Of a stretch of DNA of 42,005 nucleotides, positions 8,016 to 15,632 are shown one piece after another. The notes beneath the pieces were generated by a model that saw only the letters and a program-made list of their open reading frames with translations, made no database searches and was not told the origin of the DNA. Both the position numbers and the translations under genes were made by a program. Numbering within the stretch: position 1 is the first letter of the stretch; every line of letters starts with the position of its first letter. Source of the DNA: Spirochaetaceae bacterium (lineage in GTDB: Bacteria > Spirochaetota > Spirochaetia > Treponematales > Breznakiellaceae); NCBI GenBank assembly GCA_031278215.1, contig JAITKV010000004.1, positions 1-42,005 on the forward strand, written 5' to 3'.

Positions 8016-8768
8016 CTAAGTACCGGGCCCGCAATGGCGGCGCCCTCCTAAAAAGCCCCGGCCCAGTTCCGATTCCCGGTAATCTTCGGCGCTGCCTTCA
8101 AAAAGCTGCCGGCCCGCCAGGTGAAGCACCTTTCCGGCCCGGCCGTTCTTTCCCGGGGCGGTAAACCGTAACACCCCTTCGATGTCGTGGGAAACCATAA
8201 CAATCGCTATTCCCAATTCGCCGTTAATTTTTTCAAGCACCCGGTATAAATCGGCCTGAACAAGCGGATCCAGCCCCGAGGCCGGTTCGTCCAGCAGGAG
8301 CACCCTCCCCGCCGCGCAGAGGGACCGGGCCAAAAGTACCCGCCGCCGCTGGCCGCCGGAAAGTTCCCGAAAACAGCGGCGGCCCAGATCCCCAAGGCCC
8401 AGCAGTTCCAGGCTTTCCGCCGCCGCGGCCCTGTCCGCCCTGGTGTAAAAGGGCCGCAGGCCCCGCTGATTCTGCCGCCCCGAAAGGACCACCTCGAACA
8501 CCGCCGCAGGAAAATCTTTTTGCAGGGGGCTTTCCTGGGGCAGGTAGCCTATGTCGCTTTGTTTAAGACCGGGATGTCTTATGATCCTTCCCCCCGCGGG
8601 GGCCTTAAGCCCCAAAAGACCCTTTAGGAAGGTGCTTTTTCCCGAGCCGTTTTCCCCCACCACGCAAAGTTTTTCTTTTTCTTTTACAGAAAAATTTATA
8701 CCCTCCAGTACGATCCGGCCATCGTAGGCAAAAGAAAGATCATGACCTTCCAGGAAGCTTACCGCCAT
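8016..8768 (-). CDS. znuC: Zinc/manganese ABC transporter ATPase (ZnuC-like)
   Basis: This ATP-binding subunit would drive metal uptake with the permease downstream. The 250-residue protein has Walker A GENGSGKST, a Q-loop at YLPQES, the signature LSGGQRRR, Walker B VLLLDEPASGLDP and the H-loop VSHD. The family placement rests on similarity to ZnuC-type proteins and on the divergent Fur/Zur regulator; manganese or iron cannot be excluded. The ATG at 8768 has no Shine-Dalgarno; a TATGAT -10 element ends 6 bases upstream, suggesting a leaderless mRNA. The promoter -35 lies inside the palindrome at 8798-8832, so repression by the neighbouring regulator is likely. Confidence 0.88.
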   Translation of the reverse strand: MAVSFLEGHDLSFAYDGRIVLEGINFSVKEKEKLCVVGENGSGKSTFLKGLLGLKAPAGGRIIRHPGLKQSDIGYLPQESPLQKDFPAAVFEVVLSGRQNQRGLRPFYTRADRAAAAESLELLGLGDLGRRCFRELSGGQRRRVLLARSLCAAGRVLLLDEPASGLDPLVQADLYRVLEKINGELGIAIVMVSHDIEGVLRFTAPGKNGRAGKVLHLAGRQLFEGSAEDYRESELGRGFLGGRRHCGPGT

Positions 8769-8774
8769 AGCCCC

Positions 8775-8802
8775 ATCATACCGGCGGGGCCAAAAAAGTC
8801 AA
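8775..8802 (-). promoter_or_regulatory. znuC promoter, predicted leaderless
   Basis: On the minus strand TTGACT (8802-8797), a 16-base spacer and TATGAT (8780-8775) are followed by GGGGCT and then the znuC ATG at 8768. The -35 is part of the left arm of the palindrome. Transcription would start at or next to the ATG. Confidence 0.6.
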
Positions 8803-8832
8803 TATGAAACCGGTATTCGATTTCATATTGAC
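8798..8832. promoter_or_regulatory. 35-bp palindrome, probable Zur/Fur-family operator
   Basis: GTCAATATGAAA (8798-8809) and TTTCATATTGAC (8821-8832) are perfect 12-bp inverted arms around an 11-base spacer. The site is centred between divergent znuC and the Fur-family gene, and each arm supplies the TTGAC of a -35 element. Binding by a dimeric Fur-family repressor here would shut both promoters. The repeat is seen directly; the binding protein is inferred. Confidence 0.7.
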
Positions 8833-8856
8833 AGCCCCTCTTTCCGGTGTTAGAGT
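8828..8856 (+). promoter_or_regulatory. zur promoter, predicted leaderless
   Basis: A perfect TTGACA (8828-8833), a 17-base spacer and TAGAGT (8851-8856) end 5 bases before the ATG at 8862. The -35 overlaps the right palindrome arm, suggesting autoregulation. Confidence 0.5.
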
Positions 8857-8861
8857 GGGGT

Positions 8862-9287
8862 ATGGAACGATCATCCCGGTATCGAACCCGCCAGGGAGGA
8901 ATGATCCTTGACTACCTAGCCTCGCTGGGGGGAAGCCATGTTACCGCCGCCGGTATAGCCGGCCACTTCGAAGCCCTTAAATCTCCCGTAGGAAAAGCCA
9001 CCGTATACCGCCACCTGGAACGGCTGGTAGAATCGGGGAAGCTGCGCCGCTATTTTTTGGAAGACGGGGAAAGCGCCTGTTACCAGTACATTCCCGGCGG
9101 CTCCCGGTGCGAAGAGCATTTTCACCTAAAATGCGAAAACTGCGGCAGGCTTTTCCATCTGGATTGCGATACGCTGGAAACGGTGGCTTCCCATGTCCGG
9201 AAAAAACACCGCTTTACGATCAATCCGCTTAAAACGGTTTTTTACGGAACCTGCAGCCGCTGCACGGGCAAAGCCCGGCTCGGGTAA
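8862..9287 (+). CDS. zur: Fur-family metal regulator, probably Zur
   Basis: This is a DNA-binding repressor expected to use zinc as co-repressor and to control the adjacent uptake genes. The 141-residue protein has the N-terminal winged helix (SRYRTRQ, TAAGIAGHF, GKATVYRHLERL). Its C-terminal metal and dimer domain has a His-containing EEHFHLKCENCGRLFHL segment, and a second CxxC (CSRC) lies near the end. The two CxxC pairs form the structural zinc site of the family. The zinc assignment rests on the ZnuBC-like neighbours; Fur or PerR-like roles are less likely. An in-frame GTG at 8847 could extend the protein by five residues, but it would precede the likely -10 element. The start at 8862 has no ribosome site. 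Confidence 0.85.
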   Translation: MERSSRYRTRQGGMILDYLASLGGSHVTAAGIAGHFEALKSPVGKATVYRHLERLVESGKLRRYFLEDGESACYQYIPGGSRCEEHFHLKCENCGRLFHLDCDTLETVASHVRKKHRFTINPLKTVFYGTCSRCTGKARLG

Positions 9288-9289
9288 AA

Positions 9290-9325
9290 GCGGCTTAAGC
9301 CGCTTAAGCCGCTTAAGCCGCTTAA
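9290..9325. repeat. Four 9-bp palindromic repeats, likely bidirectional terminator
   Basis: GCSGCTTAA is repeated four times in tandem (9290-9298, 9299-9307, 9308-9316, 9317-9325; the first copy has one change). The unit contains GCTTAAGC across junctions, so the whole block folds on itself on either strand. It fills the 50-base gap between the convergent regulator and phosphatase genes. A termination or insulating role is an inference. Confidence 0.5.
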
Positions 9326-9337
9326 GCGACTTCGCCT

Positions 9338-10108
9338 TTAGGGGCTGCGGGCTTCCGTGTACAGGCAGCGCAGATGCGGTATATCCGCCCCCAGTTCCCG
9401 GGTAAGGTATCCGTCCAGGCCCCCGTATTGGTCCCTGATCACCCCCAGGGCGGTTAAAAGATAGCTTTCGCGGACCGTCATAAAGGGAACCATCTGGGGC
9501 CGGGTTTCCATGTAGCCCATGTAAAGCCCCCGCAGGCATTCCGCGGAAAGAAGGTAGTCTTCCATGATTGTTTCTTCCGCGGCTCCCAGGGCATGGAGGA
9601 TCAGCGCCGAAGCCAGCCCGGTTCTGTCCTTACCGGCGGAACAGTGAAAGATCAGGGGGGCGTTAGCGGGCTCTGCCAGGAGGGCAAAAAGCTCCCGGTA
9701 CCGGGGTATCGCCTCGCCGGGGAGGGCGGCGTAGAGTTTTTCCATCTTTACCGCGGCCCCCTGGGTATCCGGGGGATAGGTCCATTCTCCGGAGACGACG
9801 CCCATAAGGTTTCCCGCATCAATAGGAAGTTCCACCCGTTTTGTTACCGTCGCAAGACCATAGCCCGCAAAAGACCGCCGTTCCGCGGCCGTCCGAAAAT
9901 CCACCACGGTTTTAATTCCCCGGCTTTCCAGATTTTTTTTATCCTCCCCCTTCATGCCCTCCGGCTCCCCGGCGCGGTAAATAAGCCCCCACTTGGTATA
10001 GCCCCCCGCCACAGGGTAGCCCCCAAGTTCCCGTACATTAAAAAGGCCCTCCGCAGGAAGAATCCGGATCTTCTCCGGCTTTTTTTGGGGAATTATATCG
10101 TTGTCCAT
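9338..10108 (-). CDS. Tyrosine-specific protein phosphatase (IphP-like)
   Basis: A 256-residue cytosolic protein with the cysteine phosphatase signature HCSAGKDRTG (Cys156, Arg162), followed by the helix expected for this fold. The N-terminal FNVRELGGYP and IYRAGEP motifs place it in the bacterial tyrosine/serine phosphatase family (PF13350 type). The usual substrates are phosphotyrosine or phosphoinositides; the true one is unknown. There is no signal peptide. The ATG at 10108 lacks a Shine-Dalgarno; a TATACT on the same strand ends 14 bases upstream. It is convergent with zur and divergent from the RNA-binding protein gene, so it is probably monocistronic. Confidence 0.85.
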   Translation of the reverse strand: MDNDIIPQKKPEKIRILPAEGLFNVRELGGYPVAGGYTKWGLIYRAGEPEGMKGEDKKNLESRGIKTVVDFRTAAERRSFAGYGLATVTKRVELPIDAGNLMGVVSGEWTYPPDTQGAAVKMEKLYAALPGEAIPRYRELFALLAEPANAPLIFHCSAGKDRTGLASALILHALGAAEETIMEDYLLSAECLRGLYMGYMETRPQMVPFMTVRESYLLTALGVIRDQYGGLDGYLTRELGADIPHLRCLYTEARSP

Positions 10109-10190
10109 AGGATCTTAAGTACAGTATAGCTAAAATGCCGTCTTGAGTAAACCGGACAGGCGTGTTTTAATAAGCCCGAAGGGGGGGCTT

Positions 10191-10802
10191 ATGAATGAAG
10201 AAGCTATACGAAAACGCATACACAGGCTTGTAGAAGAAATTCACACCGAGGCGGATCCCGTCCTTTTAAACCGGTACCGGTCCATATTCCGGCAGGAGGT
10301 GTCTTTTTTCCACCGTTCCTATATGGCGGCATATCTGCTGCTTTTAGCCGAAGAGGGACCGGAAGCAAAATTCCATCCCCCCAGAGGAAATTCGGCGGGA
10401 AAGGCCGATCGTGCCCCGGGGCGCGGCGGCAGGAAGGGGGCCGATGCGCCCTTTCCCGCCGAAACTCCCCGGTTCCTGGGGGATGAAGATTCGACGCAGC
10501 TTTTTATCAGCATTGGCCGCAGCCGCAAGGTTTTTCCCCGGGAAATCCTGTCTTTGATAAGCGCAAAAACCCGGGTGTCCAGGGGCGATATTGGAACGAT
10601 CCGTATTTTGGATAACTATTCATTTTGCCAGGTTCGTACAACCCAGGCGGATGCGATAATCCAGGCCCTAAACGGCCAGATCTTTCGCGGCAGAACCTTA
10701 ACGGTTAACTATGCCCGCAACCGCCGGGAAGAAGATGAGGAGCCGGAAGCCGGCGTGACCGAGCCTGCCGGCGACGGGGCCCCTAACTCCGCCGAACCAT
10801 GA
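10191..10802 (+). CDS. Stand-alone DbpA-type RNA-binding protein
   Basis: The ATG at 10191 follows a GGGGGGG ribosome site; an upstream TTG at 10143 is less likely. The 203-residue protein has an N-terminal helical part, a Gly/Arg/Pro-rich linker at about 75-105, and a C-terminal DbpA RNA-binding fold (an RRM variant) at about 112-182, from LFISIGR to LTVNYARNRR. It ends in an acidic tail. In DbpA/CsdA helicases this domain is attached to DEAD-box motors and binds rRNA; no helicase domain is present here. A role in ribosome assembly or RNA chaperoning is inferred. Its stop overlaps the ATG of the next gene (ATGA), so the two are translationally coupled. Confidence 0.75.
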   Translation: MNEEAIRKRIHRLVEEIHTEADPVLLNRYRSIFRQEVSFFHRSYMAAYLLLLAEEGPEAKFHPPRGNSAGKADRAPGRGGRKGADAPFPAETPRFLGDEDSTQLFISIGRSRKVFPREILSLISAKTRVSRGDIGTIRILDNYSFCQVRTTQADAIIQALNGQIFRGRTLTVNYARNRREEDEEPEAGVTEPAGDGAPNSAEP

Positions 10803-11440
10803 CGATTACCGGCATAAGCGTTGGGGCGTTACAAACTAATTGCTGGATCATCCCCCTGCCCAAAAGCGCCGAAGAATGTATCCTGGTGGACCCCGGGGGA
10901 GAGGGGGACCGGATCCTGGGCTGCCTGGAACGGCTGGCCCTTCGCCCCCGGTTTATAGTTCTTACCCACGGCCACTTTGATCATATCGCCGCCCTGCCGG
11001 AACTGACGGCGGCCTTTCCCGAAGCGGATATCGGCATACATCCCCTGGAAGCCTCCAAGTTGGGCCCCCGGTCCCTGGACCTTCACCGGCGGGATTTTAG
11101 TATCGCCGGGGACGAAAGCTATGTGGAGGCCCTGTGGAAACCCCTAAAAGAATCATCCATGATCCTTAACGAAGGAGACAGCCTGGATCCCTTTACGGTG
11201 ATCCACCTTCCCGGCCACAGCCCCGGATCCATCGGCCTTTACTGGAAGGGGGAAAACATACTTATCTGCGGAGACACCCTTTTCTGCTCCGGCCTGGGCC
11301 GGACCGATTTGCCCGGCGGAGACTGGGAACTGCTTAAGCAAAGCCTGGGCCGGCTTTTTGCCCTGGACGGGAATACCACGGTATATCCGGGACACGGCCC
11401 CAATACAAACATAGGCCGGGAACGGGCCAGGTACTGTTAG
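10799..11440 (+). CDS. Metallo-beta-lactamase-fold hydrolase (glyoxalase II-like)
   Basis: A 213-residue protein with the dinuclear metal motif THGHFDH (His57, His59, Asp61, His62), then PGHSPGS, GDTLF and the final YPGHGP histidine. The short length and absence of the long C-terminal glyoxalase II domain fit the YcbL-like group of thioester hydrolases. The substrate cannot be told from sequence. It overlaps the stop of the RNA-binding protein gene by four bases and so sits in the same operon. It is convergent with the gene at 11521; the 80-base gap shows no strong terminator. Confidence 0.88.
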   Translation: MTITGISVGALQTNCWIIPLPKSAEECILVDPGGEGDRILGCLERLALRPRFIVLTHGHFDHIAALPELTAAFPEADIGIHPLEASKLGPRSLDLHRRDFSIAGDESYVEALWKPLKESSMILNEGDSLDPFTVIHLPGHSPGSIGLYWKGENILICGDTLFCSGLGRTDLPGGDWELLKQSLGRLFALDGNTTVYPGHGPNTNIGRERARYC

Positions 11441-11520
11441 GGCGGCGGGTTTTGGAGACAGGGGTTTACGGCGCTAAAGATTTTCAAGGCAAAAATTACG
11501 GACACCCCGGAATGACCGGT

Positions 11521-13839
11521 TTATTTTTTTCCAATAACCGAATCAACCAGATTTTTTAGGCCCTGGTCAAGATTTTTTGCGGTTTCTTCATCCGGGGTTT
11601 TTACTTTTTCGTCCACGTAGCTGATCCCGTTTTTGTACTTGATTACCCCGGGCTTTACCGCCGCCAGTTCCTCCGGCTCGCTCTGGTCTTCAGCTTGAAA
11701 GGGAACGTGCACCAGGGACATGGAAGAGTTTTCAACTAATTCTTCAAGTTTGCCGGAGGTTTTAACCGCCTGCGGTTCTTCTTCCTCCGCCTTAAAGGTT
11801 TCTTTATCGTCGAATTTGGAAAGCATGGAAGTAAAGGGGGAGATAATTTCAAAATCTTCATCAAAATCCGGCTCCTCCGTTTCCTTTTCCGCACCGCTAA
11901 ATTCTATCAGGCTTACTTCATCCAACTGGGAATCCGGGGCTTGTGAAGAAGTCCCGGCGCCGGCCTCCGCCTCTTCCAGTTCCTCCACCTGATCCAGGTC
12001 TTCCAGTTCCGCCTCTGCCTCCAGGCGGTTCCCCATATCCATTTCATCCACCAATTCAAGTCCCGCAGTCTCCACAATGGTGGGTATATCGTCGTCGCCA
12101 AATACCAGCTGTATGTTGGACTTTTGCGGTTTTTCCTCCGGCGCCGGCCCGGATTTTACGGCCGCCGGAATTTCCGGCAGTTCCTCTGCTTCCTCTACTT
12201 CCGGCGCTTCTTCCGCGTCCTCTAGTTCTTCTACTTCCGGCGCTTCTTCCGCGTCCTGCAGTTCTTCTACTTCCGGCGCTTCCTCCGCGTCCTGCAGCCC
12301 CGCTTCCGGCGCCCCTTCCGCGTCCTGTAGGCCCGCCGCTTCCCCGGCGTCTTCCAGTTCCTCTAGTTCTTCTAACTCTTCCGCGTCTTCGCCGAAAGCT
12401 TCCCGGGTAATAATCTGCGCCTCTGGGTTTTCTTCCTCCGGTTCATCCCCGTACTCAAAGACCGGTACTTCCTCGGGCGCCGGTCCCCGGGCCTGCTGCA
12501 GCCCCGGAATCAGGGATACGGTTTCCTGGGCGGCCTGGCCGCCGCCGGGCAGAACCGGCGAGGTTCCCGCGGCCAGAAGCATCCGGTTCAGGATGTTTTG
12601 CAGTTTATCCTCGTCAATGGCCAGCCGGGTTTCCCGCTTGCCCCCTATGGCGGTTAAAATCTCGTCCCAGGATTTATCGATCAGGGTATCGATATCTTCC
12701 AGCAGTACGGGGGTTGTTTTATCCGTAAGCCCCCGTTTTAATTCATCCCGCACATCTTCCCGCCGCTGTTCCAGTTCCCTGTACCAATGGTCCCAGTCCA
12801 TCTCGCCCTTCCGTTCGTAGTATTCCCGGATAAGAGAAAGCTGAAGCCCCTTTAGACGGTTCTGGATCACCGTCATGGTATCGGCCCGCAGGTTAAAGCC
12901 CAGGAATATACTAAGGAACAGGGTAAGAAATATGGACACCAACAGAATAACCTTCATCGACTGGGGGAATGCAAAAAGCGTTTCATCCACCACCCGGCCC
13001 ATAATCAGCCCCTGGCCGGTCTTGGCGGAAATAAGCGCCAGGGTCGAAGCGGAAGTTTGAGAATCCAGGGCGGTAAGCCCCAAAAGTCCGTCCTGCCAGA
13101 CCGAAGATATGATCGGGATAATCACATCCCTGCCCGCATTGGGCAGTCCCGACACCAGCCCCGCGATCCCCGGCGGAACAGAAATAATGGAAAAATCTTC
13201 CCCTACCTTAAGACGCCCTGCGGCAATAAGCCGGTCCGCGATGGCCCGGATGGAAAGGGAATACATCACCGTCCCCCGGTATATATTCATGGAATCATTA
13301 AACGGAAAGGAAAAGACTATCCTGTCGTTCTTTTGATCCAAGGTGATCTTAGGAGTTCCTTCGGAAGAAACCGCCAAGTCGGCGTAGGGAACATAGGGAA
13401 CTATCTCGTCGTAGTTTTTATAGCTTATGGTCTGGTTATTTTGGGACAGAATATCCCCGGGATCGGTGGAAAAATGGATCCGGGTTCCGCCGGTATCGAT
13501 AAACCGCACCGATTGAAGCCCCTTTTGGGATTCCATAAGGATCCCGTACAGCCGGGTACGTTCAAAAATATCCTGGGCGGACTGATTGGGAAGAAAACTT
13601 CGGCGGATCGCCGGATCCTCCAGGAGCCTGCCAAACTGTTCCTGCTGTTCATTCAGAATATCCTGGACGGCCTGGGCGTCCCGCTCCACTTCTTTGGTTA
13701 AACCATTGGTAATCGAAGGATTGTAAAAATGGGTCTCGATAAGGTTAAAGAAGCCTGTAAAGGCAAGAACAGAAAAACCCGCCACAAGGATTACAGAGAT
13801 AAGAAGGCTCAGCGCTGCCTTTTGCGAAACTACCACCAA
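11521..13839 (-). CDS. Membrane sensor-like protein with long acidic repeat tail
   Basis: The 772-residue protein starts at TTG (13839) or GTG (13836) behind AGGAA. It has a membrane helix at about 9-30, an extracytoplasmic domain at about 31-293 with the look of a double-CACHE sensor, and a second helix at about 295-318. A cytoplasmic helical region follows (about 325-440), then a Glu-rich low-complexity stretch. At residues 486-555 are near-identical 12-residue repeats (LQDAEEAPEVEE). No kinase, HAMP, methyl-accepting or cyclase domain is seen. The architecture resembles a receptor without a catalytic output, so it may act through protein binding. It is divergent from hflX. I cannot name a family. 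Confidence 0.85.
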   Translation of the reverse strand: MVVVSQKAALSLLISVILVAGFSVLAFTGFFNLIETHFYNPSITNGLTKEVERDAQAVQDILNEQQEQFGRLLEDPAIRRSFLPNQSAQDIFERTRLYGILMESQKGLQSVRFIDTGGTRIHFSTDPGDILSQNNQTISYKNYDEIVPYVPYADLAVSSEGTPKITLDQKNDRIVFSFPFNDSMNIYRGTVMYSLSIRAIADRLIAAGRLKVGEDFSIISVPPGIAGLVSGLPNAGRDVIIPIISSVWQDGLLGLTALDSQTSASTLALISAKTGQGLIMGRVVDETLFAFPQSMKVILLVSIFLTLFLSIFLGFNLRADTMTVIQNRLKGLQLSLIREYYERKGEMDWDHWYRELEQRREDVRDELKRGLTDKTTPVLLEDIDTLIDKSWDEILTAIGGKRETRLAIDEDKLQNILNRMLLAAGTSPVLPGGGQAAQETVSLIPGLQQARGPAPEEVPVFEYGDEPEEENPEAQIITREAFGEDAEELEELEELEDAGEAAGLQDAEGAPEAGLQDAEEAPEVEELQDAEEAPEVEELEDAEEAPEVEEAEELPEIPAAVKSGPAPEEKPQKSNIQLVFGDDDIPTIVETAGLELVDEMDMGNRLEAEAELEDLDQVEELEEAEAGAGTSSQAPDSQLDEVSLIEFSGAEKETEEPDFDEDFEIISPFTSMLSKFDDKETFKAEEEEPQAVKTSGKLEELVENSSMSLVHVPFQAEDQSEPEELAAVKPGVIKYKNGISYVDEKVKTPDEETAKNLDQGLKNLVDSVIGKK
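12191..12331. repeat. 36-bp in-frame tandem repeats in the sensor-like gene
   Basis: Three near-identical 36-bp units (12191-12226, 12227-12262, 12263-12298) and a partial fourth (12299-12331) encode the 12-residue acidic repeat. They differ by only a few bases and stay in frame, so copy number could vary without breaking the gene. Confidence 0.8.
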
Positions 13840-13899
13840 TTCCTGCCTGTAAAAAGAATAATTATTTTACATATCGGAATATAAAGGGCTCTCATATAG

Positions 13900-13905
13900 T
13901 ATAAT
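13900..13905 (+). promoter_or_regulatory. Possible hflX -10 element (TATAAT)
   Basis: A consensus TATAAT lies 49 bases before the hflX ATG in an AT-rich stretch. No good -35 is present at the right distance. It is the best promoter candidate between the divergent sensor-like gene and hflX. Confidence 0.35.
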
Positions 13906-13954
13906 CTTAATAATAAATATAGCGGAAAAATCAATTTTATGCCATCCTTTGAAC

Positions 13955-15073
13955 ATGAAAGAACTGCACCCCGTTGAGCCGGAAGCTCCCCCGGTGTTTC
14001 TGGTGGGCATTCGGGACGCCGCGGTCTCTAAGGCCGAGGCGGAGGCCCTGGGGGCGGAACTGGAGGGGCTGGCGGAAACCCTGGGACTTGCCGTTACCGG
14101 CTCGGAAACGGTCCATATACGGGAAAGAAACCTCCGGTACGGCATGGGCAGCGGCAAGGCCCGGGAATTAGCGGACCGGGCTCTTCAGGCGGGGGCGGAA
14201 TGCATTGTTTTTGACCGGGAACTGACCCCTTCCCAGCAGCGGAACTGGGAGGATCTAAGCGGAATTTCCGCCATGGACCGCCAGGAGCTTATTATCCGGA
14301 TCTTTGCCTCCCGGGCAAGAACCAGAGAGGCGGTTCTACAAGCGGAACTGGCGGAACGTCTTTATGCCCTGCCCCGGCTTTCCCACCGCTACATCAGCCT
14401 GGCCCGGCAGCGGGGGGGCAGTTATGCGGCCCGGGGTTCCGGGGAAACCCGCCTGGAAACCGACAGGCGGTTTCTTCGGCAAAGAATCGGAATCCTAAAG
14501 GGGGAACTGGAAACTCTGGGCCGGCAGCGCCAGGTTCAGCGCCGGCGGCGGGAACGGCAGGGGACCCCGGTTTGCGCCCTGGTGGGGTATACCAACGCGG
14601 GAAAATCTTCCCTGCACCGGGTTCTTACCGGATCCTCTGTGGCGGTGGAAGACAAGCTTTTTGCCACCCTGGACCCCACCGCCCGCCGGGTTAGCCGGCC
14701 GGACAAGGACGGAGGACCCCGGAACCTTATCATGGTGGATACCGTGGGATTTATCCGCCGGCTGCCCCACAACCTGGTAGACGCGTTCCATTCTACCCTG
14801 GAAGAATCGGCCAGGGCGAATATCCTTATTCATGTCCTGGATGCCTCCGATCCCGCCCGGGACGTACAGGCAAAGACGGTTATGGAGGTCCTGGGGGATC
14901 TGGGGGCAGATAAAATTCCCCTGATCACGGCCCTTAATAAAACGGATTTGCTGGGCCCGGCGGAAACGGCGGCCCTGCTGGAAGCATATCCCGGCTCGAC
15001 GGCGGTTTCGGCAATAACCCGCATGGGGATAGACCGGCTCTGGAATTTAATTGAAAAAAAGCTTAAGTTATAG
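13955..15073 (+). CDS. hflX: Ribosome-associated GTPase HflX
   Basis: HflX splits stalled or hibernating 70S ribosomes using GTP. The 372-residue protein has the N-terminal HflX domain with the glycine motif RYGMGSGK, the conserved RGSGETRLETDRR segment before a coiled coil, and a G domain. The G domain has P-loop GYTNAGKSS (211-219), switch LFATLDPT, G3 DTVGF and G4 NKTD. It is complete but short at the C-terminus, ending soon after the G domain. The ATG at 13955 is chosen; a TTG two codons earlier is possible, and no Shine-Dalgarno is visible. A sigma-28-type promoter for fliS overlaps its stop codon. Confidence 0.95.
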   Translation: MKELHPVEPEAPPVFLVGIRDAAVSKAEAEALGAELEGLAETLGLAVTGSETVHIRERNLRYGMGSGKARELADRALQAGAECIVFDRELTPSQQRNWEDLSGISAMDRQELIIRIFASRARTREAVLQAELAERLYALPRLSHRYISLARQRGGSYAARGSGETRLETDRRFLRQRIGILKGELETLGRQRQVQRRRRERQGTPVCALVGYTNAGKSSLHRVLTGSSVAVEDKLFATLDPTARRVSRPDKDGGPRNLIMVDTVGFIRRLPHNLVDAFHSTLEESARANILIHVLDASDPARDVQAKTVMEVLGDLGADKIPLITALNKTDLLGPAETAALLEAYPGSTAVSAITRMGIDRLWNLIEKKLKL

Positions 15074-15089
15074 ATTCCCCTGCCGATAC
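15063..15089 (+). promoter_or_regulatory. Sigma-28 (FliA) promoter for fliS
   Basis: TTAAGTTA (15063-15070), an 11-base spacer and GCCGATAC (15082-15089) match the enterobacterial sigma-28 consensus TAAAGTTT-N11-GCCGATAA at 6 of 8 and 7 of 8 positions with exact spacing. It overlaps the hflX stop and precedes fliS and a FlgN-like gene, both late flagellar functions. Confidence 0.65.
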
Positions 15090-15100
15090 TTGAATAGGGT

Positions 15101-15129
15101 TGTTCGATAACCAGCCGGGTTATTGAACA
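15101..15129 (+). promoter_or_regulatory. Hairpin in the fliS leader
   Basis: TGTTCGATAACC (15101-15112) pairs with GGTTATTGAACA (15118-15129) around a five-base loop; the only non-Watson-Crick pair is a G-U. It lies just after the predicted sigma-28 start site and 42 bases before fliS. It could end hflX transcription or shape the fliS leader; no T-run follows. Confidence 0.45.
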
Positions 15130-15171
15130 GGTCCAATATACGATTTTATTCGGCCATAGGGGGAGGGAGTC

Positions 15172-15612
15172 GTGGCATACACTAACGCGCTATCAGCTTA
15201 CAAAGAAACCCGGATCAGGACCGCCAGCCAGGGCCAGCTTATCGTCATGCTGTACGAAGAAACGGTACGGCAGCTCGATAAAAGCCTGGAACTTATGGGG
15301 CTTAACATATCCGGGAAAAAAGATCCCGGCAGAATCGAAACCATAGGAAAGGGCATCGTAAAAGCCCGGGATATTATTACCGAACTTATGGTTTCCTTGG
15401 ATTTTGAACAGGGAGGAGAAATAGCCAAAAACCTCTTTGCCCTGTATACATGGTTTAACAAAGAACTACTGGAAGCCCACATAGGAATGGACATAGAACG
15501 GATTAGAACCGTAAGGAATATGTTTAACCAGCTTAGGGAATCCTGGGTTAACATAGCCGCGAAAACCAACGCCGAAGGCCGGCCCGCCGAGGGCGTTAAT
15601 ATTGCAGGGTAA
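15172..15612 (+). CDS. fliS: Flagellin export chaperone FliS
   Basis: FliS binds the flagellin C-terminus in the cytoplasm and prevents premature polymerisation before export. The start is GTG at 15172 with GGGAGGGAG upstream. The 146-residue protein begins with the family pattern NALSAYKETRIRTASQGQLIVMLYE and is all helical. The usual ARDIITELMVSLDFEQGGEIAKNLFALY core follows. A sigma-28-like promoter lies about 85 bases upstream. A FlgN-like gene follows after 20 bases and is probably in the same operon. Confidence 0.95.
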   Translation: MAYTNALSAYKETRIRTASQGQLIVMLYEETVRQLDKSLELMGLNISGKKDPGRIETIGKGIVKARDIITELMVSLDFEQGGEIAKNLFALYTWFNKELLEAHIGMDIERIRTVRNMFNQLRESWVNIAAKTNAEGRPAEGVNIAG

Positions 15613-15632
15613 CGGCGGAACAGGCGGATACA

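Noticed and set aside
9290-9325. CRISPR array
   Set aside because: The repeats are 9 bp, directly abutting and without spacers.
12191-12331. CRISPR or non-coding repeat
   Set aside because: The 36-bp units abut without spacers and keep the reading frame of a long intact gene.
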